From: a virus
DNA length: 25,627 nucleotides
Direction: 5' to 3' (one strand)
Virus record (IMG/VR): IMGVR_UViG_3300007539_000182
Location: 1-25,627 of that record
Below the pieces are notes generated by a model. That model had not been told where the DNA came from, did no database searches, and saw nothing but the letters and a program-made list of their open reading frames with translations. Within the stretch, counting starts at the first letter, position 1. Each line of letters opens with the position of its first letter. A program made the position numbers and the translations under genes. Below are positions 13,007-22,136 of the stretch, piece after piece.

Positions 13007-15225
13007 TGGCGGACGTGAATAAAACCATCGAAATCAGTTACACGGCGAATATCGGCGCGTTGGAACGTGCGTTGAAACGTATTCCCGGAATCACTGAAAA
13101 ACAGATGAAACAGGCAATCAACGAAGTTGAAAAAGAGTTGAAAAAAGCCGAACGCGCCGCCGATAAAACATCCAAATCATTCAAAGAAAAGTTTTCGAAT
13201 ATGTCCAAATCCGCTTCGATGGCCGGTGTTGCGATTGCCGGCGCTGGATATGCGATGTTGGAATTTGGTCAACGTGTAGCCGATGCCACCAATGATTTGG
13301 TGGACACATCCACCAAAACCGGAATCGCCGCCGAAACATTACAAGGATTGAAAATCGCCGCCGAAGGAAGTGGATTGGCGTTCGAACAGTTTATTGGACC
13401 CCTCCAAAAACTTCAATTCTTTATGGTGGAAGCCAATAACGAAAATAAAAACGCGATAGATTTGTTCGAAAAAATGGGTGTTCAAGTCAATGAAACCAAT
13501 GGAGATTTGCGAAACGCCGATGATGTTTTTCGAGACATGATGAAATCACTTGGTGAAATGGATAGTGATTTGGAACGAAACGCGTTATTGATGAAAATGT
13601 TTGGTGAATCCGGCGCTATATTTGCGCAGTCCGGCGCGGTTGGTGCTATGGATGAATTCATTTCATTGGGTAGAGAATTTGGATTAGATGTTGGACCGGA
13701 AGCCGTAAAACAAGCCGCCGATTTCCAACGCGCGATGGCTGATTTGGGTGCAGTTGGAACCGGAGCCATGCAAGAAATTCTTATGACAATGACCGGAACC
13801 GCTGGAATATCATCGGCGATTGATTCGATAACATCCGGAATCATATATACCAAAGCGGCATTTGTTGCGGCGTTCAATGGCATGTCGGTTCAAATATCAA
13901 TTGTGAACGGTCATTTGGTCGCTATGCAACATCTTTTGTCCGGTGATGTTGTGATGGCCGCCAACGCCATCAAAGAAGGATTCAACGCGGCTTTCGAAAA
14001 TGTTGACACCGCTTTTAATGCATTTTCCGAAGCTGAAAAAGAAATTGAAAAACTACATCAAGCACGAATGAAAATCCGTTCGGATAGTGAAAAGCCAATC
14101 AAGACACCATCCAGAAAACCACAAATCGAGGAAATCAAAGAAGAAACCAAAGCATTGGAAAAACTGATTGAAATACGAAATAATGATTTGGATGTACTTG
14201 GTGATATTTTTGACGCCCAATCATCATTGTTTGATATGTCGATGGAATTATACAAAGGTGAATTATCTGATGAAGATAAATTAAGAAAAGCACACGAAGA
14301 TAGATTGGAAAGAATCAAAGAAATCCAATATGCACAACAACAAGCATATCAACAACGAACCACGGATTTGGAAAAAGCGTTGGAAGCCGGTGAAATATCC
14401 GAAGATGATTATATGGCTCGACGTATCGAAATGCGTGATCAAATCGTCAATATGTACGAACAAGGGAATCAAGCGCGATATTTCAGTGAACAGAAATTAC
14501 AAGATGATTTGGTAGATTTGGAAAAAGCGGCCATCGATGAAATCATTGAAGAACGAAAAGCGATGAACCAACAAATGATCGATGAAGCGATGAATTTGGT
14601 AAGTGGAATATCATCGGCATTTTTACAAATCCAAGATAATGCAATAGAACAATATGTTCGAAATCGCGATGAAGCCATCCAAAACATTGAAAAGATGGAA
14701 AAAGCCGGTGTTATTAGTTCGGAAGAATCAGCACGTCAACGAACAGACATTGAAAAGGCATATCAACAAACCATCGAAAAACAAATGATGAAATCATTTC
14801 GAATGAAACAATCGGCGGCGGTGGCTGGAATACTGATCGATATGGCCCAATCATCGGCGCGCGCGTTCGCTGATTATCCTTTTCCGGCTTCGGTTGGAAT
14901 TGCGGCGTTGGCGGCTGGAAAAGCTGGATTGGAATTGGCGGCGGTACAATCACAACCACCACCAAAATTCGATGTTGGTGGTATGGTTGGACAGTCGGAT
15001 CCATTGGCACCGGACCAAACACAAGCGCAATTATTAACCGGTGAAGCCGTTTTGGATCGTGCCACGGTTCAACGGCTTGGTGGCGAACAAGGATTGAGAG
15101 AATTACAAAACGCACCACAACAAAAAGTGGTAGTCATACAACCATTCAAACATTTTGATCGTTTCATATCGGCCGGTGAAAAACGTGGAAGATTTGGAAC
15201 AAAACGCGCGTCCGGTAGGTATTAA
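13006..15225 (+). CDS. Tape measure protein
   Basis: A 739-aa protein that sets tail length and is ejected with the DNA. N-terminal coiled coil at about 25-70 (KQMKQAINEVEKELKKAERA), then hydrophobic Ala/Gly segments (MAGVAIAGAGYAMLEFGQRV) and a TMP-like core (TKTGIAAETLQGLKIAAEGS, LLMKMFGESGAIF). The middle is again coiled coil (EETKALEKLIEIRNN; YMARRIEMRDQIVNMYEQG). The C-terminal end has the typical motif VGGMVGQSDP ... LLTGEAVLDRATVQRLGG. It is short for the family: at about 1.5 angstrom per residue this implies a tail of very roughly 110 nm, by general rule. No lysozyme or peptidase domain is evident. Confidence 0.9.
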   Translation: MADVNKTIEISYTANIGALERALKRIPGITEKQMKQAINEVEKELKKAERAADKTSKSFKEKFSNMSKSASMAGVAIAGAGYAMLEFGQRVADATNDLVDTSTKTGIAAETLQGLKIAAEGSGLAFEQFIGPLQKLQFFMVEANNENKNAIDLFEKMGVQVNETNGDLRNADDVFRDMMKSLGEMDSDLERNALLMKMFGESGAIFAQSGAVGAMDEFISLGREFGLDVGPEAVKQAADFQRAMADLGAVGTGAMQEILMTMTGTAGISSAIDSITSGIIYTKAAFVAAFNGMSVQISIVNGHLVAMQHLLSGDVVMAANAIKEGFNAAFENVDTAFNAFSEAEKEIEKLHQARMKIRSDSEKPIKTPSRKPQIEEIKEETKALEKLIEIRNNDLDVLGDIFDAQSSLFDMSMELYKGELSDEDKLRKAHEDRLERIKEIQYAQQQAYQQRTTDLEKALEAGEISEDDYMARRIEMRDQIVNMYEQGNQARYFSEQKLQDDLVDLEKAAIDEIIEERKAMNQQMIDEAMNLVSGISSAFLQIQDNAIEQYVRNRDEAIQNIEKMEKAGVISSEESARQRTDIEKAYQQTIEKQMMKSFRMKQSAAVAGILIDMAQSSARAFADYPFPASVGIAALAAGKAGLELAAVQSQPPPKFDVGGMVGQSDPLAPDQTQAQLLTGEAVLDRATVQRLGGEQGLRELQNAPQQKVVVIQPFKHFDRFISAGEKRGRFGTKRASGRY

Positions 15226-15226
15226 A

Positions 15227-18200
15227 ATGGCATTAAAAACACAAGAACATTTTCGTGGATTTTTGGTCCCCTCACCATTCAATGTTGATTCCATCGATTA
15301 TTCATCCACAACCGCAACACAAGCCGGTTCGCGTTGTGGAAGTCCAAAGAATCTAACACAAAACGATATGTCATTGGCATCGTTTGGAGATCAAGATGAT
15401 TTGGAAGATATAACCATTGAAACAATCAAAGGAGGCACACCGGGAAATGTTGAAAATCCGGCGATGTTCAAGTTTTCCGAAACCGGTGAATCAACATATT
15501 ATGGTCAATTTGGTCGAAATGGTATATCCGGATTTGAAATGATCGCCGCCGAAGCAACAGAACAATATAATTATCCATATGTCCAACCATTATCGAATGG
15601 CGATAAACTTGTAGCTTACCAGAGATACACAAGTGGAAATAATAAATATGTTTTGGTGGATAAGTGTTTGAATACCGATACAACATCTACGTGGACAAAC
15701 AAATTAACATTGGAAGTTCAAAACACATCATCACAAGATATATTTCCATCGATGTGTATGATGGATGATGGTTCGATATTATTGGCATTTTTACAAGTCG
15801 ATGATAGTACAAATTACGCGAATATATCAATATATCGTTCAACAAATGATGGTGATAATTGGACATTGGTGAATGAAGGATGTTTGGATATAAAGATAAG
15901 CATAAACGAACAAATTCCACAACGAATTCGAATGGCCTATTCCAGAGGACAAACCATTTTGATCTTGGAACATTATTGGTTCAATTCCTTGGATACACAT
16001 CGAAATCGAATCATCCAATATTTATCCGTGAATGGTGGAATGACATTTTCAAAAGTTGATGAATCAATCGCCGGTGATGATTATATATATCGCATCGATT
16101 TATACACGGATACGAATGGAGATTTCATTTTTACTTGGATACGAGATCCGGATTTTATATCGATATTGTCATTTTCTGATGGTGGATCGTCGATTATCGA
16201 TCAAATACTTGGAAATGACTATGAAGATATTGTGGATTATAGTGGCGCCGGCTCATCGGCTTTGTCTACGTGTTATTTATCATCAAATTTGTTATCAGAT
16301 GGTGAATGTACATCGTATGAAATTCTGAATGGTGAAAAACATTTGGTTTTTAGATTACGAACATTGATATCATCAGCAACATATTATTCAACAAATTTAT
16401 ATTATTCATCCGATGGTGATTTGGATGGTTTTATTTCACCAATACAACAATATTTGGTAAGTCATAATGATACAATCACACGTTTGATTGATATACATGC
16501 GCGGTATGTTGATGGCCGAAGTGGATTATTTTCCAGTCACATCTCAAATCCGGGTCCGGATGATAATTCGGTTCATGTGATTTACTACAATCAAATGTCG
16601 AATGTATCTTTGGATGTTACAAATGATGTTGGAATATATACAAACAAATTTGATATCAATAATTTCTATTCAACTTGGTTTCCATTCGACGAGCCACATG
16701 AAACCGGATGGTGGACACGAACTGTATCCGGATCCGTAGGGAATACAATAAACGATGGAAGAATGCGAACAATCTGCAATTCGTCCGGTGGACAAATTTT
16801 TTATACATATACATCCGGTTCATCCGGTAATTTGTTACTTCGATTTCGTTGTAAACCTACATTGGGCGGTTCCTCATCATCAACGGAACGTGGTGTAGAA
16901 TTGATTATTGATGATGGTTCATCACGTTACATTGTGGAAATACGAATCGATACAAACGCGATTGATGTGTACGATGTAACCGGCGCCACATCGATGGGTT
17001 CATCATCCGGACACAACACCGAACAGATCGAATTTTTGGTATCTTTTACGGGTTCAAATATCATTGTATGGGATACATACGATGTGTACAAAAGCCGAAA
17101 AACATGGCGTGAAATCGCGAACGCCGGCGTGACATCCACATCATCAATCACATCCGGCCGCACTATAAAATGGGGACATATTACCACATCCACATCACAA
17201 GTATCGACATATTGGTATGAATTCCATTTTGGATTAACTGGATTTGATGAAATACCATCATTGATTGGTGTTCCGTATCCATCCACCGGATTGAAACAAT
17301 TTGTGAATGGTGGATGTTCAATATCAACCATAGATGGACCGGCGCGAATTGGCGATCAATACCAAATCAAACGACAATATGATTTCGCTTTGGAACGTAT
17401 GATGTTTGACGTGAACACATCGCCACGTGTAAAATGGCAATCAACCAACACATCCGCACAAGATATTGTTTGGTATACATATGGAAATGATACCGTTAGA
17501 GACATATCCACAAACAACATGGGCGCCGTTACATTACTAGGATGTAATTTTCGTGAATTTACATTATATTATGAAGCGTTTGGTTCATGGACATCGCTTG
17601 GTGTTATTAATATGTCGGATGGATTGGTTTGTGATTTGATTCGGATTGGTTCAACAGTACGTTCCACAACATCCGGTGGTGGTTCCTTTTATGCGTTCGA
17701 AAATGAATTTGCGGGTTGTATATGTGAGCTCACATATTTAACCTCAACAAAATATCGTCGTATCATATCAAATTCATCCGGTGTTATGGGTAGTACAACC
17801 GGAAAACCGGCCACGTTTGTTTTGGATGGAATCGATGACACCGAACCATACACCGGAACATTCAAAGTATATTCCAGACAAGTAACAATCACACATTCCG
17901 TTTTATCATCATCACGTTGGAAAATATCATTTCCTTCACAAACCATCGTGGATTCATATTTTGAAATTGGCCAAATTATCCACGGTTCCATGTTTATTTT
18001 CGCACCACAATATGGTCGTGGAAGATCAATAACCTATGAATCAAACACGGATATATATCAAACAACAGATAACCAAATTAAAACACGTGTTCGAAGTATT
18101 GGACATCGAACCGCTAGAATTTCATGGACGGATCCCGTCGATCAAACAACATTGTTCGAATCATCGTTTGATGGTGATTATTTCAGCACATTAAACACAG

Positions 18201-18463
18201 ACACCCAAACATATTCAATCGCGAATTATGGTGATATTCCGTATTCGATGATTGGATTGTATACTTATTTGGATGGCGCTGGAAAACCGATTGTATATAT
18301 TCCAGCGATTAAAGCCGGTCTCACAAAAAGAGTGTTAAACAGATATCAAGATTTCATATATGGCATTACAACATCAAACATATCGATTGATAATGTTTTG
18401 GGTGATGAAAATGTCGATGAATGTTACAGAATTTCACAAATTGATATCAGAGAGATAACATGA
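15227..18463 (+). CDS. Large tail protein with Asp-box (BNR) motifs
   Basis: A 1078-aa protein after the tape measure. The N-terminal ~80 residues probably attach it to the tail. From about 115 to 480 it looks like a beta-propeller with Asp-box repeats, as in sialidases: SNGDKLVAYQRYTS, MMDDGSILLAFLQ, then STNDGDNW (205-212), later SVNGGMTF and YSSDGDLDGF. The middle and C-terminal parts are beta-rich, with Gly/Ser/Thr-rich lectin-like stretches. It may bind or cut glycans, or be purely structural; no catalytic set can be confirmed. I chose ATG 15227, just after the tape measure stop, rather than the in-frame ATG 15155 inside that gene. It overlaps the next gene as ATGA. Confidence 0.65.
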   Translation: MALKTQEHFRGFLVPSPFNVDSIDYSSTTATQAGSRCGSPKNLTQNDMSLASFGDQDDLEDITIETIKGGTPGNVENPAMFKFSETGESTYYGQFGRNGISGFEMIAAEATEQYNYPYVQPLSNGDKLVAYQRYTSGNNKYVLVDKCLNTDTTSTWTNKLTLEVQNTSSQDIFPSMCMMDDGSILLAFLQVDDSTNYANISIYRSTNDGDNWTLVNEGCLDIKISINEQIPQRIRMAYSRGQTILILEHYWFNSLDTHRNRIIQYLSVNGGMTFSKVDESIAGDDYIYRIDLYTDTNGDFIFTWIRDPDFISILSFSDGGSSIIDQILGNDYEDIVDYSGAGSSALSTCYLSSNLLSDGECTSYEILNGEKHLVFRLRTLISSATYYSTNLYYSSDGDLDGFISPIQQYLVSHNDTITRLIDIHARYVDGRSGLFSSHISNPGPDDNSVHVIYYNQMSNVSLDVTNDVGIYTNKFDINNFYSTWFPFDEPHETGWWTRTVSGSVGNTINDGRMRTICNSSGGQIFYTYTSGSSGNLLLRFRCKPTLGGSSSSTERGVELIIDDGSSRYIVEIRIDTNAIDVYDVTGATSMGSSSGHNTEQIEFLVSFTGSNIIVWDTYDVYKSRKTWREIANAGVTSTSSITSGRTIKWGHITTSTSQVSTYWYEFHFGLTGFDEIPSLIGVPYPSTGLKQFVNGGCSISTIDGPARIGDQYQIKRQYDFALERMMFDVNTSPRVKWQSTNTSAQDIVWYTYGNDTVRDISTNNMGAVTLLGCNFREFTLYYEAFGSWTSLGVINMSDGLVCDLIRIGSTVRSTTSGGGSFYAFENEFAGCICELTYLTSTKYRRIISNSSGVMGSTTGKPATFVLDGIDDTEPYTGTFKVYSRQVTITHSVLSSSRWKISFPSQTIVDSYFEIGQIIHGSMFIFAPQYGRGRSITYESNTDIYQTTDNQIKTRVRSIGHRTARISWTDPVDQTTLFESSFDGDYFSTLNTDTQTYSIANYGDIPYSMIGLYTYLDGAGKPIVYIPAIKAGLTKRVLNRYQDFIYGITTSNISIDNVLGDENVDECYRISQIDIREIT

Positions 18464-20097
18464 AATTAGCTCCATCATACATTGAATTACTTGGTTCGGA
18501 TATTGTTTTTTTGATGGAATTGGATTGGAATGGTCAAACATATAGATTTTCCACAATGCCAATCGAAATCGAAAAAGATGATGGAACCACGATATCATTT
18601 CAAGGCGCCATCGACGATCCGGATTTTCGTTTGGAATCGTCGGTTTTGGGCTTCAATGCTGAATCCAATTCCATTCCGATGGAGGTATATTTTGATAATA
18701 TCAATGTATCACAACAAAGATTCCAAGGAAATCTTTTGGACGAATCACCATGTGAAATATCTTACATTTTGATACGTGAATTTCAGCCGGTCCACACGTA
18801 TGAACAACGCGTGGTCATGATGAAAGGAAAAGTTACACAACCCGTTTTTGGACACGTAGATCAGCCAATTGGATATGTAGCGTTTTCAATCGAAAATGAA
18901 ACGGATGATCAAATCATCCAAATTGTGGATCCAGAAAAGAAAATATCATATCAAACATTCGTGGATCCACATGATTCAACTGCCATTGGAAAAGTATATC
19001 CATTCATCATTGGTTCACCGGGGAATCAAATTCCACAAACAACATCCACCGGTGGAATATTCAACGCCGATATATATTGTACACCGGCTTATTTGAACAA
19101 CGAACAAAACACGGTTGGCGGTGTTTTTGAATTAATGGTGGCCGGTCATCCGGTTGAAGCTACATCGGTGGAGGTGGTTGATTTTGCACACAACACCGCG
19201 TCGATATCCATTTCACAATCGTTTGATCTACTTAGTAATGAAATCAGTGTTATAACAACATCCACGGCCATCGAAGGAAATCAAAGCACATCGGAAAACG
19301 CTGGAAATCCATATTATTGGATCCGATGGACAAATGGTGGTGGTTTTCCAAATCCTTTTGGTGATGGAGCGTTGGAAAAAGCCGGTGATTTATTGTTGTA
19401 TCTTTTGATGAAAACCAAAGCCAATATCGATTTTCCTTCTTTCGATTCCATTCGTGAATATCTGAATGTATACAAATTCACCGGATACATCAACACAGAT
19501 ATAACCGTTCAACAGTTCATCCAAACACATATGATTCCATTCTTACCATTGGAGATTGTGAACGGTCCGAACGGATTGCGACCAATCACACCAATGATTT
19601 TTCGCAACAATCCATCGTCGCTATTTGATTTTCAAGTAGATGATAATTGTCGTTTGATATCACCAATCCAGCCATCCATATCATCGGATGAAATCATCAA
19701 TGAAGTTACATTGAAATATGGATACAGTGGATTTTTTGATAAATATTTGGGATATTACACCATCAAAGAAAGCGAATACACGACAATTTCCAAAAATCGT
19801 TTTGGTGTACGAAAACAGGAAATCGAATTGGAATTCGTCACAGATTTTTCCACGGTTCAACGGATTGGTGCCAATATACTTCGTCAACGTGCTTTGGGAT
19901 ATTTCACGGTGGATATCCAATCAGATTTCGAATATGGCTATCTCTATTTGGGTGATGTTGTTACATTGACATCCATCATCCACGGAATGAATCGGATAAA
20001 ATGTCAAATCATAGCTAAAGAATATCAAGACAAACAATGGATGTACACTTTGATGATAGAAGACAATCCCATCGTAAACAATAGGACAATATTATGA
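18460..20097 (+). CDS. Tail hub / baseplate protein
   Basis: A 545-aa protein in the tail-tip region. The N-terminal ~190 residues are beta-rich (IVFLMELDWNGQTYRFS, DDGTTISFQGAIDDPDFRLE, YEQRVVMMKGKVTQPVFGH). The C-terminal ~150 resemble hub proteins: DEIINEVTLKYGYSGFFD, IGANILRQRALGYFTVDIQS and LYLGDVVTLTSI ... CQIIAKEYQDKQWMYTLMIE, a strand pattern found in gp27-type or prophage tail hub domains. A helix region lies between (EKAGDLLLYLLMKTKANIDF). It probably closes the tail tube and carries the adjacent large protein. Start and stop both overlap neighbours by 4 bp (ATGA), so it is in one translational unit with the tail and lysis genes. Confidence 0.65.
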   Translation: MKLAPSYIELLGSDIVFLMELDWNGQTYRFSTMPIEIEKDDGTTISFQGAIDDPDFRLESSVLGFNAESNSIPMEVYFDNINVSQQRFQGNLLDESPCEISYILIREFQPVHTYEQRVVMMKGKVTQPVFGHVDQPIGYVAFSIENETDDQIIQIVDPEKKISYQTFVDPHDSTAIGKVYPFIIGSPGNQIPQTTSTGGIFNADIYCTPAYLNNEQNTVGGVFELMVAGHPVEATSVEVVDFAHNTASISISQSFDLLSNEISVITTSTAIEGNQSTSENAGNPYYWIRWTNGGGFPNPFGDGALEKAGDLLLYLLMKTKANIDFPSFDSIREYLNVYKFTGYINTDITVQQFIQTHMIPFLPLEIVNGPNGLRPITPMIFRNNPSSLFDFQVDDNCRLISPIQPSISSDEIINEVTLKYGYSGFFDKYLGYYTIKESEYTTISKNRFGVRKQEIELEFVTDFSTVQRIGANILRQRALGYFTVDIQSDFEYGYLYLGDVVTLTSIIHGMNRIKCQIIAKEYQDKQWMYTLMIEDNPIVNNRTIL

Positions 20098-20690
20098 AAA
20101 GACCACACATACTTGATATCGTCGAATCGGCTGGTTTCAAGGTTTTCGAAAATGGTGATTTCAACTTGAATATTATTGGTGTTCGAACGCCATTGGGCGC
20201 CGCCGTTCCAAATCGCTTTGATGATTGGTTACATGTCGCATATAAACAAACCGGACATTGGAAACATCACAAATATCGTATAACAACCGAACCTGGAAAA
20301 TATTGGTTATTGAATGGACGAAAGAAGGGAACCGCGGTGATGTGTAGTCCACAACAGGTTTGTGGAGGATGGCAAATCGGAAAACATCGTGGAAAATACG
20401 ACGCTTTATGTCAAAGGTTACCCGTCCGTGTTTGGCGAGATTCGGATCGTGATGAAGTTGCGGAAGAATCGCAAGTAGTAGACCAAGGGATTTTCGGAAT
20501 CAACATTCATCGTTCAAATCCTTCGCGTGAATCGGTATTCGTGGATAAATGGTCAGCTGGATGTCAAGTTTTCGCTAGTCCTATCGAATTCGATCATTTC
20601 ATGTTATTATGTAGGAAACAAATCGAATTTCGTGGATGGCCAACATTCACATATACTCTTATTACTGGAAAATATAATGAAGAATATTAA
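20094..20690 (+). CDS. Putative cell-wall hydrolase with YkuD-like H-X14-SxGC motif
   Basis: A 198-aa protein whose C-terminal half has the motif H139-X14-S154-A-G156-C157 in INIHRSN ... DKWSAGCQVF, matching the H-X(14-17)-[ST]-x-G-C signature of the L,D-transpeptidase/YkuD catalytic fold. Other conserved-looking parts are RITTEPGKYWLLNGRKKGTA and RGKYDALCQRLPVRVWRD-SDRD. Phage proteins of this type often sit with lysis genes, and a holin-like gene follows two genes later, so an endolysin or tail-linked peptidoglycan enzyme with a nucleophilic Cys is the best inference. No signal peptide is seen, so export would need a holin. The next gene overlaps its end by 14 bp. Confidence 0.6.
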   Translation: MKRPHILDIVESAGFKVFENGDFNLNIIGVRTPLGAAVPNRFDDWLHVAYKQTGHWKHHKYRITTEPGKYWLLNGRKKGTAVMCSPQQVCGGWQIGKHRGKYDALCQRLPVRVWRDSDRDEVAEESQVVDQGIFGINIHRSNPSRESVFVDKWSAGCQVFASPIEFDHFMLLCRKQIEFRGWPTFTYTLITGKYNEEY

Positions 20691-20877
20691 GGTTCCATGG
20701 CTTGAATTGATACAGATTTTTCAAGACCAAACAAAAAAGATTGTCGAAGATGTCCAAGCGGCGCGCGCTGATGATAAAAGAGTAGACAAAGACGAATTAA
20801 AAGATATTGTAGCTGAAAATATCATTGAATTGATTGTACCCATCACCAAAGCGTTTATCGAAAAAAATGGAATTTAG
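20677..20877 (+). CDS. Small hypothetical protein in lysis region
   Basis: A 66-aa acidic helical protein beginning MKNIKVPWLELIQIFQDQTK, with an amphipathic helix DKDELKDIVAENIIELIVPI. The ATG at 20677 lies inside the end of the hydrolase gene (14-bp overlap); a longer in-frame start at 20527 would be wholly within that gene and is less likely. It ends in TAG, and the next gene starts within 9 bases. No transmembrane segment is convincing. It may be a lysis accessory by position; unknown otherwise. Confidence 0.55.
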   Translation: MKNIKVPWLELIQIFQDQTKKIVEDVQAARADDKRVDKDELKDIVAENIIELIVPITKAFIEKNGI

Positions 20878-20885
20878 GAATGGAA

Positions 20886-21329
20886 ATGGAATTCATCGAT
20901 ATATTGTTGCAAAATGGCGCGATGGGATTGTTCGCGGCTTATCTTGTATATAGAGATACAAAAAGTGAAAAACGATTGGATGAAATGAACAGTCGTTTCC
21001 TTTTGAAAATCGATGAAATCACACGTTTGAACGCCGCAAATGAGGAACAACAATTGTTGAAATTCGAAGTACGCGAGGAAAAACTGCGAACGAAATATGA
21101 TGAAGTGGTTGGAAAACTGGATGATGAACGAAAAACCATCACAAATTCCATATCTTCCAAATTGGATTCAACCACCGGAAAAATGGAAAACATCACCGAA
21201 AAATTAACGACAATAGCGACAAAATTTGATGATATTTCATCCAGAATATCAGTTTTGGAACAAAAGGTGACACATTTGGATGGTCAGATTTCCGGAATCA
21301 AATTGATAGTCGAATCAAATAAGAGATGA
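20886..21329 (+). CDS. Holin-like protein, one TM segment plus coiled coil
   Basis: About 147 aa. A single N-terminal hydrophobic segment, FIDILLQNGAMGLFAAYLVY, is followed by a long charged coiled coil (KSEKRLDEMNSRFLLKIDEI; ISSRISVLEQKVTHLDGQIS). This layout recalls BhlA/UviB-type holin-like proteins, and its place behind a wall hydrolase supports a lysis role; membrane topology would be N-out or N-in with a cytoplasmic rod. I prefer ATG 20886 because AGGA (20876-20879) is six bases upstream; ATG 20880 would sit directly on that SD. Its last 32 bases overlap the convergent exonuclease gene. It could instead be a spanin-like or membrane anchor protein. Confidence 0.6.
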   Translation: MEFIDILLQNGAMGLFAAYLVYRDTKSEKRLDEMNSRFLLKIDEITRLNAANEEQQLLKFEVREEKLRTKYDEVVGKLDDERKTITNSISSKLDSTTGKMENITEKLTTIATKFDDISSRISVLEQKVTHLDGQISGIKLIVESNKR

Positions 21330-21885
21330 TCCATTGAAATCGATGAAGCCGGCCGGCGTTCATAAGTTTTCGATATAATTTGGCGGTGTCATGAACGTCT
21401 TTTGTTGCGGTGTGGTTTCCTTCCAAAGACCATCCAAAGAATTTCCGTACAGTATCCAAAGATAAAGACATACCAAGGAAATCAAGATGGTAATGACACA
21501 AAACAACCGTATCAATGAATCGATAGTCATATTTGGGTTTTGAAATACCTTGTACGCGCCACAATTCCACAATGAAATCCATATCGAATTTCACATTGTG
21601 ACCAATGATTGTTTTTCCGGCTATGCGGTTTCGAAGTTCGATGGCAATCGCATTTTGAGATACTGCATTATTCCAAAGCTCACGATCGTTTTCGTATCCG
21701 TTGATTTTCAATGCGGTAGAATCGGCGCGTTTATATTCAAATTGACATCGTTGTGACCACATATCCACGATTTCATTGTTATCATCCAATGTAGCTATAC
21801 ATACTTCAATGATTTGGTGTTTTTCCGGATTCAAACCGGATGTTTCGCAATCAATAACGATTTTTGTATTATTTTTTTTGATCAT
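21298..21885 (-). CDS. DnaQ-like 3'-5' exonuclease (DEDDh)
   Basis: A 195-aa DEDD-superfamily nuclease. Exo I is VIDCETSGL (D12, E14), Exo II is IIGHNVKFDMDF (D101 likely) and Exo III is HTATKDVHD (H158, D163), the full DEDDh set. Single-domain versions trim 3' ends of DNA or RNA; in phages they may proofread, process replication ends or degrade host nucleic acid. ATG 21885 has the ideal SD GGAGGAAAC; an upstream in-frame ATG at 21942 would absorb that SD. It is co-directional with the small membrane gene before it (17-bp overlap) and convergent with the holin-like gene, whose end it overlaps by 32 bp. No polymerase is encoded nearby. Confidence 0.85.
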   Translation of the reverse strand: MIKKNNTKIVIDCETSGLNPEKHQIIEVCIATLDDNNEIVDMWSQRCQFEYKRADSTALKINGYENDRELWNNAVSQNAIAIELRNRIAGKTIIGHNVKFDMDFIVELWRVQGISKPKYDYRFIDTVVLCHYHLDFLGMSLSLDTVRKFFGWSLEGNHTATKDVHDTAKLYRKLMNAGRLHRFQWIISYLIRLSI

Positions 21886-22018
21886 TGTTTGTTTCCTCCA
21901 AAAGTAGCAAAAATAGAATAATGATTGTAAGAATAACACCACCGAGATGAAAGAGCGGTCGAAAATTGGCCAATAAGAAATGAAAATTCCACATTGTATC
22001 GATTATAAGATTGTTCAT
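21869..22018 (-). CDS. Small single-pass membrane protein (49 aa)
   Basis: Starts MNNLIIDTMWNFHFLLANFR and contains one strong hydrophobic helix, LGGVILTIIILFLLLL (25-40), followed by a charged tail EETNNDQKK. SD AAAGGAAAA lies before ATG 22018; an upstream in-frame ATG (22084) would run into the promoter region and is rejected. It is first in a two-gene minus-strand unit with the exonuclease and overlaps it by 17 bp. Such early small membrane proteins may alter the host membrane or help lysis; no function is assigned. Confidence 0.6.
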   Translation of the reverse strand: MNNLIIDTMWNFHFLLANFRPLFHLGGVILTIIILFLLLLEETNNDQKK

Positions 22019-22057
22019 TGTTTTTTTCCTTTTTTTGTTTGACGTGTAAAATATTAT

Positions 22058-22085
22058 TTGATACTGTAAAGTATAGTTATACAAT
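22058..22085 (+). promoter_or_regulatory. Rightward promoter for HTH/replication genes
   Basis: TTGATA (22058-22063), a 16-bp spacer and TACAAT (22080-22085) give five of six matches in both hexamers. It drives the HTH gene at 22137 and probably the resolvase. Its -10 lies on the same bases as the -10 of the leftward promoter and within an imperfect palindrome, so both are likely controlled by one protein. Confidence 0.6.
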
Positions 22086-22096
22086 AATGTGTAACT
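22061..22096. promoter_or_regulatory. Candidate operators in divergent promoter region
   Basis: Two dyads: ATACT-GTAA-AGTAT (22061-22074) and a 22-bp imperfect palindrome at 22075-22096 with arms AGTTAnACA and TGTnTAACT (9 of 11 pairs match). The second covers both -10 elements. Binding by the adjacent HTH protein (22137-22394) is the natural hypothesis, as in Cro/CI-type switches. Confidence 0.5.
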
Positions 22097-22109
22097 ATTT
22101 ACTTGTCAA
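22081..22109 (-). promoter_or_regulatory. Leftward promoter for membrane protein/exonuclease genes
   Basis: On the minus strand a perfect TTGACA (22109-22104) is followed after 17 bp by TATTGT (22086-22081), a weak -10. A consensus -35 with a poor -10 often marks a regulated promoter. It overlaps the rightward promoter face to face, so polymerase on one should block the other. Confidence 0.55.
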
Positions 22110-22136
22110 TACTTTAATATAAAAAAGGAGATAAAA

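Noticed and set aside
15155-15226. Upstream start for the 1078-aa tail protein
   Set aside because: Lies within the tape measure C-terminus with no SD; ATG 15227 follows the tape measure stop directly.
20511-20522. GTTCAAATCC-like T-loop suggesting a tRNA
   Set aside because: No acceptor stem or anticodon arm around it; it is within the wall hydrolase coding sequence.
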